Of a DNA stretch of 64,000 nt, positions 8,861 through 16,588 are shown in pieces. The position numbers and the translations under genes are program-made. This DNA comes from Pseudomonadota bacterium (lineage in GTDB: Bacteria > Pseudomonadota > Alphaproteobacteria > SP197): positions 22,701-86,700 of the forward strand of contig JBCCIS010000018.1 in the NCBI GenBank assembly GCA_039028155.1, given 5' to 3'. The number at the start of each line of letters is the position of its first letter. Positions within the stretch are counted from its first letter, which is position 1. The notes beneath the pieces were generated by a model, which saw only the letters and a list, made by a program, of their open reading frames with translations, had not been told where the DNA came from and made no database searches.

Positions 8861-8910
8861 ATAGGAATTGCGACTAGGTTTTGACCTTGACGCAATAGGG
8901 TAATTCCTAT
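8861..8910. promoter_or_regulatory. operator region between divergent repressor and right operon
   Basis: The 84-base gap holds ATAGG-GTAATT-CCTAT (8895-8910) and a degenerate copy CTAGG-TTTTGA-CCTTG (8874-8889) whose centres are exactly 21 bases apart, two helical turns. A further half-site ATAGGAATT (8861-8869) mirrors AATTCCTAT at 8902-8910. A -35-like TTGACC/TTGACG lies at 8881-8892. The intact site has the same ATAGG-N6-CCTAT form as the one at 8074-8089. This suggests cooperative binding by the S24 repressor. Confidence 0.65.
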
Positions 8911-8923
8911 CACATGGCGAATC

Positions 8924-9334
8924 ATGACGCAACACACCAGCTCAGCCTTAACCCCCGGGTTCACCCCCGACCCCATCCCTGACTCCACGGAATCCAGCGA
9001 AGCCGCGACAGAGCGGGCCAACCCACCGATCGGTTCCGAAGCGGGTATCGCGACCATCAGGGAGCAGGTGTTCGACTGCCTGTGGTTCTCCGACGGTTTG
9101 ACGCCCGACGAGGTGGCGTCGCGGCTGGGTCTCTCCGTCCTGACGGTGAGGCCACGGTGTTCAGAGCTGATGCGCCACGGGCGCATCGTCGACAGCGGCA
9201 CCCGGCGGGTCAACGCGTCGGGCCGCAAGGCCAAGGTTCTCGTGGTGCCGCGCGCCGGTTTCTTCCGCAGGCGCGGCGCGAAGGCGTCGGCGGGCGCAAC
9301 GCGGTGCCGGGCGGGTGGCCCCGCGCCCCGTTAA
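8924..9334 (+). CDS. winged-helix DNA-binding protein of phage-type operon
   Basis: 136 residues. The N-terminal 40 residues are Pro/Ser/Thr-rich and look disordered. Residues 47-95 form a winged-helix domain (TPDEVASRLGLSVLTVRPRCSELMRHGRIVDSG shows helix, turn, recognition helix and wing). The C-terminus is basic. First gene of the rightward phage-like transcript, directly downstream of the operators, so it should be repressed by the S24 protein. Possibly an early activator or replication accessory protein; this is inferred from position only. Confidence 0.7.
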   Translation: MTQHTSSALTPGFTPDPIPDSTESSEAATERANPPIGSEAGIATIREQVFDCLWFSDGLTPDEVASRLGLSVLTVRPRCSELMRHGRIVDSGTRRVNASGRKAKVLVVPRAGFFRRRGAKASAGATRCRAGGPAPR

Positions 9335-9353
9335 AGCCGCGACGCCATAGGGG

Positions 9354-9395
9354 CGGCTGCCGGTTGCCTCCTCAACCCCTACCGGCCGGCAGCCG
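9354..9395. repeat. hairpin-forming inverted repeat (10-bp arms)
   Basis: CGGCTGCCGG (9354-9363) and CCGGCAGCCG (9386-9395) flank a 22-base loop in the 146-base gap between the winged-helix and zinc-ribbon genes. There is no T-run after it on the plus strand. It may attenuate or process the early transcript, or it may be a terminator remnant. Confidence 0.45.
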
Positions 9396-9480
9396 TCTCT
9401 TCATCACCAAAAAACGAACCGGGCAGGGGACCCTTGCGACCGCAGCTGGCGGGGGGCGACTTCATGGGAACCACAGCACC

Positions 9481-9786
9481 ATGCGACACTGGGACGATCA
9501 GGAAGTTCAACAGCTCGAGCAATTTCTGGCGCGCGGCACGCCGGTCAGGGTTATCGCGAGAGAATTGAAGCGCAGCACCGGGTCGGTCACGCGCAAGATC
9601 CAACGGTTCAAGAAAAACCAGCTGGCGCCACGGCCGGCACGGCGGCGTGCCTTGACCGCGACGTCGAAACGCAAGTGCCTGTCATGCGGGCGCTTGTTCC
9701 GCAGCGAGGGCATCGGCAACCGGGTGTGCGGTCACTGCAAGGACAATCTGCGCGACATGGCTCACCTGGAAGGGGTGACCAAATGA
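9481..9786 (+). CDS. Myb/GcrA-like HTH plus zinc-ribbon protein
   Basis: 101 residues from the ATG at 9481; the longer open frame upstream is a shadow of the winged-helix gene. Residues 1-45 (starting MRHWDDQEVQQLEQFLARG) resemble the Myb/GcrA-type helical DNA-binding start, with IARELKRSTGSVTRKIQRF as the second half. Residues 65-85 hold a CxxC-x14-CxxC zinc ribbon (CLSCG ... VCGHC). Ends in an ATGA overlap with the next gene, so translation is coupled. Probably a small DNA-binding regulator of a phage-type operon. Confidence 0.75.
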   Translation: MRHWDDQEVQQLEQFLARGTPVRVIARELKRSTGSVTRKIQRFKKNQLAPRPARRRALTATSKRKCLSCGRLFRSEGIGNRVCGHCKDNLRDMAHLEGVTK

Positions 9787-10733
9787 CGGCGGCGCAACCG
9801 TGGATGAAGTTCTTCCCGACCGACTGGCGCGGCGACCAGGCCTTGCGCATCTGCTCACTGGAAGCGCGCGGGCTTTGGATCGAGTGCCTGTGTTTGATGC
9901 ACGAGGCCGAACCTTACGGCTACCTCACCATCAACGGTCGCGCGCTTGACGCGGGCCATCTCGCCAAGCTGACCGGCATGGCCGAGGCACGCATCGGCGA
10001 GTTGATGGTCGAGCTGGAGGCAGCGGGCGTCTTTTCGCGCAACCGCCAGGGCACCGTCTATTCGCGGCGCATGATCCGCGATGCCCGGCGACTGCGCGCC
10101 GCGCGCGCCAACGGCAGAAAGGGCGGCAACCCGAACCTGAAGGCGGCTAAGCCGGTGGCGGGTGGGGGCGATCGGACGGCGCTTAAGACCCAGAGGCCAG
10201 AAGCCGAGATCCCAGACACCCAGATCCCACAAACCGAGAGTCCAAAAGAGGAAGGCCAGCCCCCTTTTTCGCATGACGGTTTGGCGGGGCTCGGCGCGCT
10301 CGCCGAGGACGCGGCGTTTCGCGATTGGGCGAAGGCGGCCGCACCCAACGCGGACCTGGCGCTGGAGATCGAAAAGTTCTGCGATCACAGCCGCGCCAAC
10401 GGCCGGCGCTGGGCCGATCCGCGCGCCGGGTTGAAGGCATGGCTGCGCCGTGCCCAAGGCTTCGCCGAACAGGACGGCCGCGTCGAGCAGGACGCACCGC
10501 CGCCACTGTCGCCCGCCGAACGTTGGTCGGCGGTGAAGGCGCTGATGAGGAAGGACGTGCGCAACATCAAGACCTTCCGCGAGGTGATCGCGCCGCTGGA
10601 AGCCGTCGGCTTCGACCCGCTGACGCTGACCGGCCCGCCGCCGGATCCAGCGATTGCCGACAAGCTGCGCGCGCGCTGGGGCGCCGACGTGGTGTTCACC
10701 GGTCCAGACGACAACCCCGTGGAGAACGGATGA
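9783..10733 (+). CDS. phage replication-initiator/DUF1376-like protein
   Basis: 316 residues from the ATG at 9783, which overlaps the preceding stop. The N-terminal domain (residues 1-100; WMKFFPTDWRGDQALRICS, then ARGLWIECLCLMHEAEPYG) has the winged-helix form seen in phage replisome-organiser and DUF1376-type proteins. It is followed by a low-complexity linker rich in Pro, Gln and Glu (residues 130-165). The C-terminal helical domain (residues 175-300) contains the WADPRAGLKAWLRRA segment common in phage replication proteins. It may load a helicase at a phage origin; this role is inferred. The stop overlaps the next start (ATGA). Confidence 0.75.
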   Translation: MTAAQPWMKFFPTDWRGDQALRICSLEARGLWIECLCLMHEAEPYGYLTINGRALDAGHLAKLTGMAEARIGELMVELEAAGVFSRNRQGTVYSRRMIRDARRLRAARANGRKGGNPNLKAAKPVAGGGDRTALKTQRPEAEIPDTQIPQTESPKEEGQPPFSHDGLAGLGALAEDAAFRDWAKAAAPNADLALEIEKFCDHSRANGRRWADPRAGLKAWLRRAQGFAEQDGRVEQDAPPPLSPAERWSAVKALMRKDVRNIKTFREVIAPLEAVGFDPLTLTGPPPDPAIADKLRARWGADVVFTGPDDNPVENG

Positions 10734-11128
10734 GCCATCCCGACGACATCACCGCCGCCGAGATCATGGAACGCCTGACCGAGGCCGCGCGCACCCTGCG
10801 CCGCCTTCCCGCGGTCAAGGGTCCGCACGAACACCGCAGCCATTGGCCCGACTACGTGCATGCCGCCCAGGAGGCGTACGGCTATTCGGGTGTCGGGCGC
10901 ATCCGCATCACGCCCTCGCCGCGCGACATCGACGCCATGGACGAGGCGATCCCGTGGCTGCAGCTGATGGCGGACGACGACGCGCGCATCGCCTGGGCAC
11001 GCGCCAACCGGACGCCGTGGTGGAAGATCGGCGCCATCGCCGGCTGCGACCCCCGCACCGCGCAGCGGCGTTTGATGGAAGCGCTGTTGAAGACGGCCGC
11101 GACGCTGAACGAGCGGAAGGCGGGGTAG
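10730..11128 (+). CDS. DUF6362 family phage-region protein
   Basis: 132 residues starting at MSHPDDITAAEIMERL. The layout is that of DUF6362: an N-terminal helix with TLRRLPAVKGP, a central PSPRDIDAMDEAIPWLQ, then IAWARANRTPWWKIGAIAG and a C-terminal HTH-like DPRTAQRRLMEALL. Family function is unknown, although position and fold suggest DNA binding at the end of a phage early operon. The gene is translationally coupled to the initiator-like gene. No integrase, terminase or structural gene follows, so the cassette is a remnant or a domesticated unit. Confidence 0.8.
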   Translation: MSHPDDITAAEIMERLTEAARTLRRLPAVKGPHEHRSHWPDYVHAAQEAYGYSGVGRIRITPSPRDIDAMDEAIPWLQLMADDDARIAWARANRTPWWKIGAIAGCDPRTAQRRLMEALLKTAATLNERKAG

Positions 11129-11217
11129 GGCGCAACCGTGACCACCTATCCGTGTCCCCGGCGCGTGCGCTGGGGCATACTGTGCCGCGCATAGCCACAC
11201 CGAGGGGGGATCAGGCG

Positions 11218-12336
11218 ATGGCAACGCAGCAATGGGCGATCCATGACGAAGGCGACCGGTCGCGGCTGATCTGGTTGAGCGCGTTTCCGCTGATCGCGTT
11301 GACGGTCTTGGGCGTGCGCCTGGTCCAGGGGTTCATCTTCTGGGGCGGGGCGAGCCGGCGGCTGTTCTATGACTTTCATGAGATCCACGGCGTCGATTTC
11401 GCGGTCAAACTGGATTTCGAGTCCGCCGGTTTTGTCGCCAACAAGATGGTGCACGCGCTGCCCGGCGCGCTTTGGATCCAGGAGCCGTTGGAGTGGACGC
11501 TCGCCAACCCCGCGCTGATCGACCTCTCCGTTTGGTTCTGGACGTTCGCCGAGTTGATCGTCGGGGTGGGCCTGATCTTCGGGCTCCTGACACGCGGCCT
11601 GGCGCTGGTCAGTGTCGTCCTCAACATCGCGTTGATGATGATCTTCGGCTGGATGGGGTCGACCTGTCTGGACGAGTGGACGATGGCGGTCTCTGGCGTT
11701 GCCATGAGCGGCGCGATCGTGATTGCTGGTGGCGGGCGCCTGTCGCTCGATCACCTGTTTTTTGCGCGCGCGGTCGACAAGGGCCGGCGGCTGTGGCTGG
11801 TGTGGCTGACAAGTGGCGCGTTGACGCCGGTGGCGACGCGGCGCGCCGGCATCGCGCTGGCGCTGGTGTGCGCCATCTTCACCGTCGGCACCTATCACAT
11901 CCTGTTCGGCGCGGTCGTCTCGCCGCTGGATCCGCGGGTGAGTTTTCACCGCCACCACATTGCGCTGAGTGATGCGGCGCTCGCCGACAACGGCAGCGTG
12001 ACCTTCGACGCCTATGTCGATGCCGGGCCGGATACCGGTGCCGCCTATGTCGTCGCGGTGACGTTGACGGATCAAAGCGGCGCGATGCTGGCGACCTGGG
12101 ACGGCGCGGCGCTGGCGGCGCTGCCGGAAAGCGCGATCGACAACGTCTATCCCTATGTCTGGGCGGCGCACTTCAAGACCGAGGTCGTCGGCTTCAGCGG
12201 ATCGACCGGCGCGCGCGCGACGATCACGTTGCCCGCGCCCGCGAGCGGACTTGCGTTGCAGGCCGGCACCTACGACATACGGTTCGAAGCGATCGACGGC
12301 GCGACGTGGAGCGCCGAGGCCGCGCTTGCCGAATAG
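11218..12336 (+). CDS. DoxD/DoxA-like thiosulfate:quinone oxidoreductase-type membrane protein
   Basis: 372 residues from the ATG at 11218, preceded by a GAGGGGGG ribosome site. The N-terminal 200 residues carry membrane helices of the DoxD/DoxX class (for example residues 17-38, 103-130, 134-160, 217-238). The C-terminal 130 residues form a soluble beta-rich domain like DoxA, which in archaeal thiosulfate:quinone oxidoreductase is the small subunit. Fused DoxD-DoxA proteins are known in bacteria. Whether thiosulfate is the substrate here is not shown. It is followed after 24 bases by the Coq4-like gene, so the pair may link an electron donor to the quinone pool. Confidence 0.7.
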   Translation: MATQQWAIHDEGDRSRLIWLSAFPLIALTVLGVRLVQGFIFWGGASRRLFYDFHEIHGVDFAVKLDFESAGFVANKMVHALPGALWIQEPLEWTLANPALIDLSVWFWTFAELIVGVGLIFGLLTRGLALVSVVLNIALMMIFGWMGSTCLDEWTMAVSGVAMSGAIVIAGGGRLSLDHLFFARAVDKGRRLWLVWLTSGALTPVATRRAGIALALVCAIFTVGTYHILFGAVVSPLDPRVSFHRHHIALSDAALADNGSVTFDAYVDAGPDTGAAYVVAVTLTDQSGAMLATWDGAALAALPESAIDNVYPYVWAAHFKTEVVGFSGSTGARATITLPAPASGLALQAGTYDIRFEAIDGATWSAEAALAE

Positions 12337-12360
12337 GCATCGAGAGGGAGGGGAGACGCG

Positions 12361-13317
12361 ATGAAGGTCGATGCCTCGCCACAGGCGATGGCGGCGGTTC
12401 TGGGCGCGATGAAGACGGTCGCGTCCGCCGGCGATAGCGGCGCGCCGAGTGACGACGACCGCGCGGCGATCGCGGCGGCGGGTCACTTCTTCTTCGACCT
12501 GAAGAAACCGCTTGATGTGGCCGGCGCGGTCACGCCCGGCGAACTGGCGGGCGCGCTCACGGGCGATGACCTGCGCGGCCGTACAATCGGCTTCCTCGCC
12601 GTCATGGCGTTTGTCGACGGCGTGGTCGACAAGAAGAAGATCGCGCTGGTCGAAGACTATGCCGACGCGCTCGGGTTCGATGCGCCTTACCTGAAGGAGA
12701 TGAACGAGGCTGTGCTCGGCCATCTGCGTTGGGCGGGCATGGACATGGTGCGTCACAACATGCTGTCGATCACGCACAGGATGTGGGCGGACGGCGACGT
12801 CATGCCGTGGCTTCTGCCCTATCAGGACGCCAACAACGACCCGGCGCTCGCGAAACGGTTCCACGATCTCGAGCACCTGCCGGAGGGTTCGCTGGGGCAC
12901 AGCTTCTGGGATCACTACACCCACCACAAGTTCGCGTTTCCCGGCGAGCAGAACGCGCTGAACGCGATCTTCGCCGTGCCACACGACACCACGCACCTGT
13001 TGAGCGGCTATGCCACCACCTATGCCGGCGAGATCCTGGTCTCGACCTTCACCGCCGGCATGCATCCCGACCAGCCGGTCGCCGGCCACATCCTGCCGGT
13101 GCTGTTCAGCTGGCACCTGGGTATCGAGCTGATCGAGCACGCGGGCGCCCATAAAGGCGCGCTCGACCCCGTCCACTTCTGGGAGGCCTGGTCGCGCGGC
13201 CAGCAACTGACGACCGATGTGTTCGCGCCGGACTGGGATTTCTGGGCGCATGCCGAGGAACCTCTGGTGGACCTGAAGGCCGCCTATGGCGTGCCGGCGA
13301 AAGAGGCGCAAGTTTAG
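12361..13317 (+). CDS. TerB-like plus Coq4-like protein with HDxxH-x11-E metal site
   Basis: 318 residues. Residues 35-120 are helical and resemble TerB/DjlA-type domains (FLAVMAFVDGVVDKKKIALVEDY). The C-terminal part has the Coq4 hallmarks: LPEGSLGHSFWDHY (173-186), then H208-D-T-T-H212 followed by eleven residues and Glu224. This is exactly the HDxxH-x11-E zinc motif of Coq4. Coq4 acts in ubiquinone biosynthesis, in decarboxylation and hydroxylation of the ring. No signal peptide. It sits 24 bases after the DoxDA-like gene, so both may handle quinones at the inner membrane. The combination of domains is unusual to my knowledge. Confidence 0.7.
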   Translation: MKVDASPQAMAAVLGAMKTVASAGDSGAPSDDDRAAIAAAGHFFFDLKKPLDVAGAVTPGELAGALTGDDLRGRTIGFLAVMAFVDGVVDKKKIALVEDYADALGFDAPYLKEMNEAVLGHLRWAGMDMVRHNMLSITHRMWADGDVMPWLLPYQDANNDPALAKRFHDLEHLPEGSLGHSFWDHYTHHKFAFPGEQNALNAIFAVPHDTTHLLSGYATTYAGEILVSTFTAGMHPDQPVAGHILPVLFSWHLGIELIEHAGAHKGALDPVHFWEAWSRGQQLTTDVFAPDWDFWAHAEEPLVDLKAAYGVPAKEAQV

Positions 13318-13394
13318 GAAGCCAAGGCGTTTATTGGTTCTCGCAGGGTTCAAATGCGCATTTGCGCGCCGGTTTGCGTTGACTCGTCACCGTT

Positions 13395-13421
13395 TGCATA
13401 CATACAATGACAATGTATGCA
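13395..13421. promoter_or_regulatory. 27-bp palindromic operator candidate
   Basis: TGCATACAT (13395-13403) and ATGTATGCA (13413-13421) form a perfect 9-bp inverted repeat around a 9-base centre, 140 bases upstream of the exported-hydrolase cluster. The AT-rich arms stand out from the GC-rich surroundings. The form fits a dimeric repressor site of TetR/GntR type. No regulator gene is adjacent. The remaining 240 bases of this gap show no gene. Confidence 0.55.
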
Positions 13422-13559
13422 GTTTGTTGACGGTGATGTCGCCGATGCGGTTCGTGCATTACTTCGGCTAGATTATCCACCGGCGTGCGCAACGCCCGCG
13501 ATCAGACAGACACAACGGTTACGGAGTACGTTCGACAACAACACAGAGGGGTAGGAGCG

Positions 13560-15296
13560 ATGACACCGCGTGCATCAAGACGTCTGGCAATTGCCGTTCT
13601 GACGGCAGTCCTGATCGCGGCCGCACCACCCCTTGTCCGGGCCGATGTCGCACCCCCTGGCGACACCCGCGACCGCTTGACCTTCGACGAGTTGATGACG
13701 GGCGCACCGAACCGGGACGGTCCTGTCCACAACGATTACTTCATGCCCATCGGTCACGCGGACCCGGCGCACCATGCGTTTGAAGGCGTGCTTGGTTTCA
13801 TTGGCGCACCCTTCTTCGTCGGACAAGGGCGCTTTCCAAGTTTCCAGGTGTCCTTCGTCACGACAGATGGATACCTGGTGCCTGTTGAGCACGACATCGT
13901 GCAGCCGCTTTCCGGCGGCTGGGATCTAATCCTGTCGCCGGGACGGGTCTGGTCGGAGCCCGGCGACAACGGCTGGTCGCGTGCCTCATTCCCGTTCGTT
14001 CTGACGGGAAGGACGTGGAACGACAGCCACAACGGTCTCGCCACCTTTCTCTACAACGATACCGACGTGTCGGATGCAACGTTCCAGATCGTTCAGGAAG
14101 CAGCGTCCTGGTCGCGCTTCGATGCGTGGTCGCAGTTGCAATTGCTCTATCAGCCTGGTCCCGTCGATGGGAAGGCCGACCTTGTCGCGACATTCAACGA
14201 TATGTTGGCGCAGCGTATACCAACCGCGCCTCTCGATACGCTTAGCGCGGACAGCCACCTAATCGACGGCATGGAGCGTGGCCTGGGGCATATCACGGTC
14301 ACCGGACTGCTGGATGACGGCGTGCTTTACCGCACGCCTTGTTACACCCGTTACGGCGACTATCCCTATTGCGACGACATGCGTCATGGCGTCTATGCGG
14401 TGACGATGTCGGCGGGCGCCGCGCTGAGTCTCTTGTGGCTGGCCGAGCGCTACGGACCGGAGGTGTTCGACGCGAAGATCGCCGACAATGTCGACGTTAC
14501 CGCCGATCACGACGGCTGGAACAATGTGACGTTCCGCGACGCCATCGACATGGCGACCGGCATCGGCGAAATGGCGCCCAACCAGACATCGGCTATCGAT
14601 GATATCTATGCCGACGGGGAACGCTTCATCTATCGTTTCGCCAACGCGCTTGGTGTTGAGACCAAACTCGATGTCGCCTTCGAGGACGGCCGTTACGAAT
14701 GGGGACCCGGTGAGGTCGTCCGCTACAACGACCTGCACACCTTTACGCTCGCCGTCGCCATGGATGCCTATCTCAAGGACAGGGAAGGCCCGGATGCCCA
14801 CTTGTGGGAAATGGTGAGCGAAGAGGTGCTGCGGCCGATAGGTGTCGCGGTGGCACCCATGATGCATACGCGCGAAGCGGACCGCTCCCGCGGCATTCCG
14901 ATCATGGGCTGGGGTTTCTTCCCGACCCTCGACGACCTCGCCAAAATCGCCCAGCTCTATCAGGATCGCGGCGCGCACAATGGCCGACAGCTTCTCTATG
15001 CCGATGAAATCGACGTGTTGCTGGACGGCTCCGGCAGCGACCTGACGATCCCATGGAGAACCGCCTATGGCACCTACCGCTATGACTTTTCCTTCTGGTA
15101 CATGCCCTATCGAGGCCAGGCGTCGTGCGGCGTTGCGATCCCTGAGATGATTGGCATTGGCGGCAACATCGTGACCCTGATGCCTAACGGTATGACCGGC
15201 ATCCGGCTGGCAGATGCCGACGACGATTCCGATGCCATGTGGAGCGGCGAAAACATGGCGGCGTTGGCGGACAACGTGCGGTCGTTCTGTGAGTAG
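13560..15296 (+). CDS. exported serine-hydrolase-fold protein lacking SxxK (paralogue 1)
   Basis: 578 residues from the ATG at 13560, with GTAGGAG just upstream. Signal peptide to about residue 30. The C-terminal half aligns with class-C beta-lactamase/PBP-like serine hydrolases through its active paralogue at 22720-24537. The SxxK position is Ala280-V-T-Met283 and the YxN position is Y389-N-Asp391, so both catalytic signatures are lost. The fold landmarks remain (VTFRDAIDMATGIG, WGPGEVVRYN, MPNGMTGIRL). The N-terminal 260 residues form a beta-rich domain I do not recognise. Probably a periplasmic pseudoenzyme that binds a peptide or glycan. First gene of a secreted-hydrolase cluster. Confidence 0.75.
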   Translation: MTPRASRRLAIAVLTAVLIAAAPPLVRADVAPPGDTRDRLTFDELMTGAPNRDGPVHNDYFMPIGHADPAHHAFEGVLGFIGAPFFVGQGRFPSFQVSFVTTDGYLVPVEHDIVQPLSGGWDLILSPGRVWSEPGDNGWSRASFPFVLTGRTWNDSHNGLATFLYNDTDVSDATFQIVQEAASWSRFDAWSQLQLLYQPGPVDGKADLVATFNDMLAQRIPTAPLDTLSADSHLIDGMERGLGHITVTGLLDDGVLYRTPCYTRYGDYPYCDDMRHGVYAVTMSAGAALSLLWLAERYGPEVFDAKIADNVDVTADHDGWNNVTFRDAIDMATGIGEMAPNQTSAIDDIYADGERFIYRFANALGVETKLDVAFEDGRYEWGPGEVVRYNDLHTFTLAVAMDAYLKDREGPDAHLWEMVSEEVLRPIGVAVAPMMHTREADRSRGIPIMGWGFFPTLDDLAKIAQLYQDRGAHNGRQLLYADEIDVLLDGSGSDLTIPWRTAYGTYRYDFSFWYMPYRGQASCGVAIPEMIGIGGNIVTLMPNGMTGIRLADADDDSDAMWSGENMAALADNVRSFCE

Positions 15297-15404
15297 GCGA
15301 CGATCATCAGGCATCCTCGCGGAGGCCAAGCCAAAACGACCGAAGGGTGTTTTCCTCCGTCACCTAGCTCACGACAACTGTTACCTATTGAAGGAGACAT
15401 TTCG

Positions 15405-16415
15405 GTGACATCTTCCAGGAACGGCGTAACCAGGCGGAACGTCTTGGGGGCGGCAGCAGGTTCGGTTGTGATGTCGGCTGCGGCGACCGCGGGCGCGCAG
15501 GAGATGGCGACAACACCGCTGGCCGCCGGAGAACCCATCATCTTGACGATTTGGCAATTCGGCCGTGACGCAAACGCCGTAGGTTTCCCCGTGTTGCAGG
15601 CAGGAGGCTCAGCGGCCAATGCCGTCGAGGCCGCCATCAATCATGTGGAATTGCGACCCGATGCGTATTGGGTGGGCTATGGCGGTGTTCCCAATGAGGT
15701 GGGCGAAACGACGTTGGACGCGATGATTCTATGGGGACCGACACACGACGTCGGTGCGGTCGGGTGCTTGAAGCGGGTCAAGCGCGCCATCTCTGTCGCG
15801 CGAACGGTCATGGAGGAGACGCAACACTCGTTGATTGTCGGCGATGATGCGACGCGCTTTGCCGTGCGGATGGGCTTTCACGAGACCTCCCTCTCGACGC
15901 CGGGTTCCCAAGCTGTTTGGGAAGAATGGGCGGCGACCAATGAGTCCTCCGATGCCTTCGGGCCTGAGCCATATCAAAAGGACGATCTGGCCGGGCATGA
16001 CACGGTCGGGTCTATCGCTCTCGATGCCGATGGCAATCTCTGCGTTGGGTGTTCCACCAACGGCCGTGAGTTCAAGATACCGGGTCGTGTCGGCGACTCA
16101 CCCATTGTGGGCGCAGGCGCTTTTGCCGATCAGGACGTTGGCGCTGCCGTTGCGACCGGGAATGGTGATGTGATGATGCGATTTTTGCCGACCTATCACA
16201 CGGTTGAACTTATGCGAAGCGGCATGCCGCCAGGCGATGCGGCGGCAGCGGCCATCAAGCGCATTACCGACAAGGGCTACACGTTCCGGGGCGGCATCGT
16301 TGCCATGGCCATTGATGGCCGGCATGGCGGTGCGCATTCAGGATGGGAACAAGCTGGATTCGGCTATGCCGTTCAGACCGAGCAGGGCGCGATGACCTTT
16401 CCCATTCCAGGCTGA
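15405..16415 (+). CDS. Tat-exported N4-(beta-N-acetylglucosaminyl)-L-asparaginase
   Basis: 336 residues starting at GTG 15405, with AAGGAG 10 bases before it. A twin-arginine signal (TRRNVLGAAAG) begins the protein. The body is an Ntn-hydrolase of the glycosylasparaginase family: GGSAANAVEAAI, LDAMILWGPTHDVGAVG, and the autocleavage/nucleophile site GHDTVGSIALD with Thr200. GVSTNGREFKIPGRVGDSP-like substrate-site segments and the GDGD-type end are recognisable. It cleaves the Asn-GlcNAc bond of glycoasparagine, or acts as an isoaspartyl/asparagine amidase, after self-processing. Export to the periplasm folded fits the Tat signal. It lies between two serine-hydrolase paralogues. Confidence 0.88.
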   Translation: MTSSRNGVTRRNVLGAAAGSVVMSAAATAGAQEMATTPLAAGEPIILTIWQFGRDANAVGFPVLQAGGSAANAVEAAINHVELRPDAYWVGYGGVPNEVGETTLDAMILWGPTHDVGAVGCLKRVKRAISVARTVMEETQHSLIVGDDATRFAVRMGFHETSLSTPGSQAVWEEWAATNESSDAFGPEPYQKDDLAGHDTVGSIALDADGNLCVGCSTNGREFKIPGRVGDSPIVGAGAFADQDVGAAVATGNGDVMMRFLPTYHTVELMRSGMPPGDAAAAAIKRITDKGYTFRGGIVAMAIDGRHGGAHSGWEQAGFGYAVQTEQGAMTFPIPG

Positions 16416-16588
16416 CAGGAGTGATGGGTTTTGCGAGGACGGGCCAATTGGGACGCGTGCCAGGACGGTGCCCACCTTGTCACTCACGATGCTGGTGGAT
16501 CATGCGAGGGTGACGTGGTTGTAGGGTTCCTGCCACACAGCTTTGACACCACGTCAGCGCCACTGGGCTGCTGCCCACCGAGGCAGCC

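Noticed and set aside
6595..11128. Complete prophage or integrative element
   Set aside because: No integrase, attachment-site repeats, terminase, portal or capsid genes are visible on either side; only regulatory and replication-type genes.
11146..13353. 735-codon open frame on the minus strand opposite the DoxDA and Coq4-like genes
   Set aside because: Arg/Gln/His/Asp-rich composition and no ribosome site; a mirror frame caused by GC-rich third positions of the two real genes.
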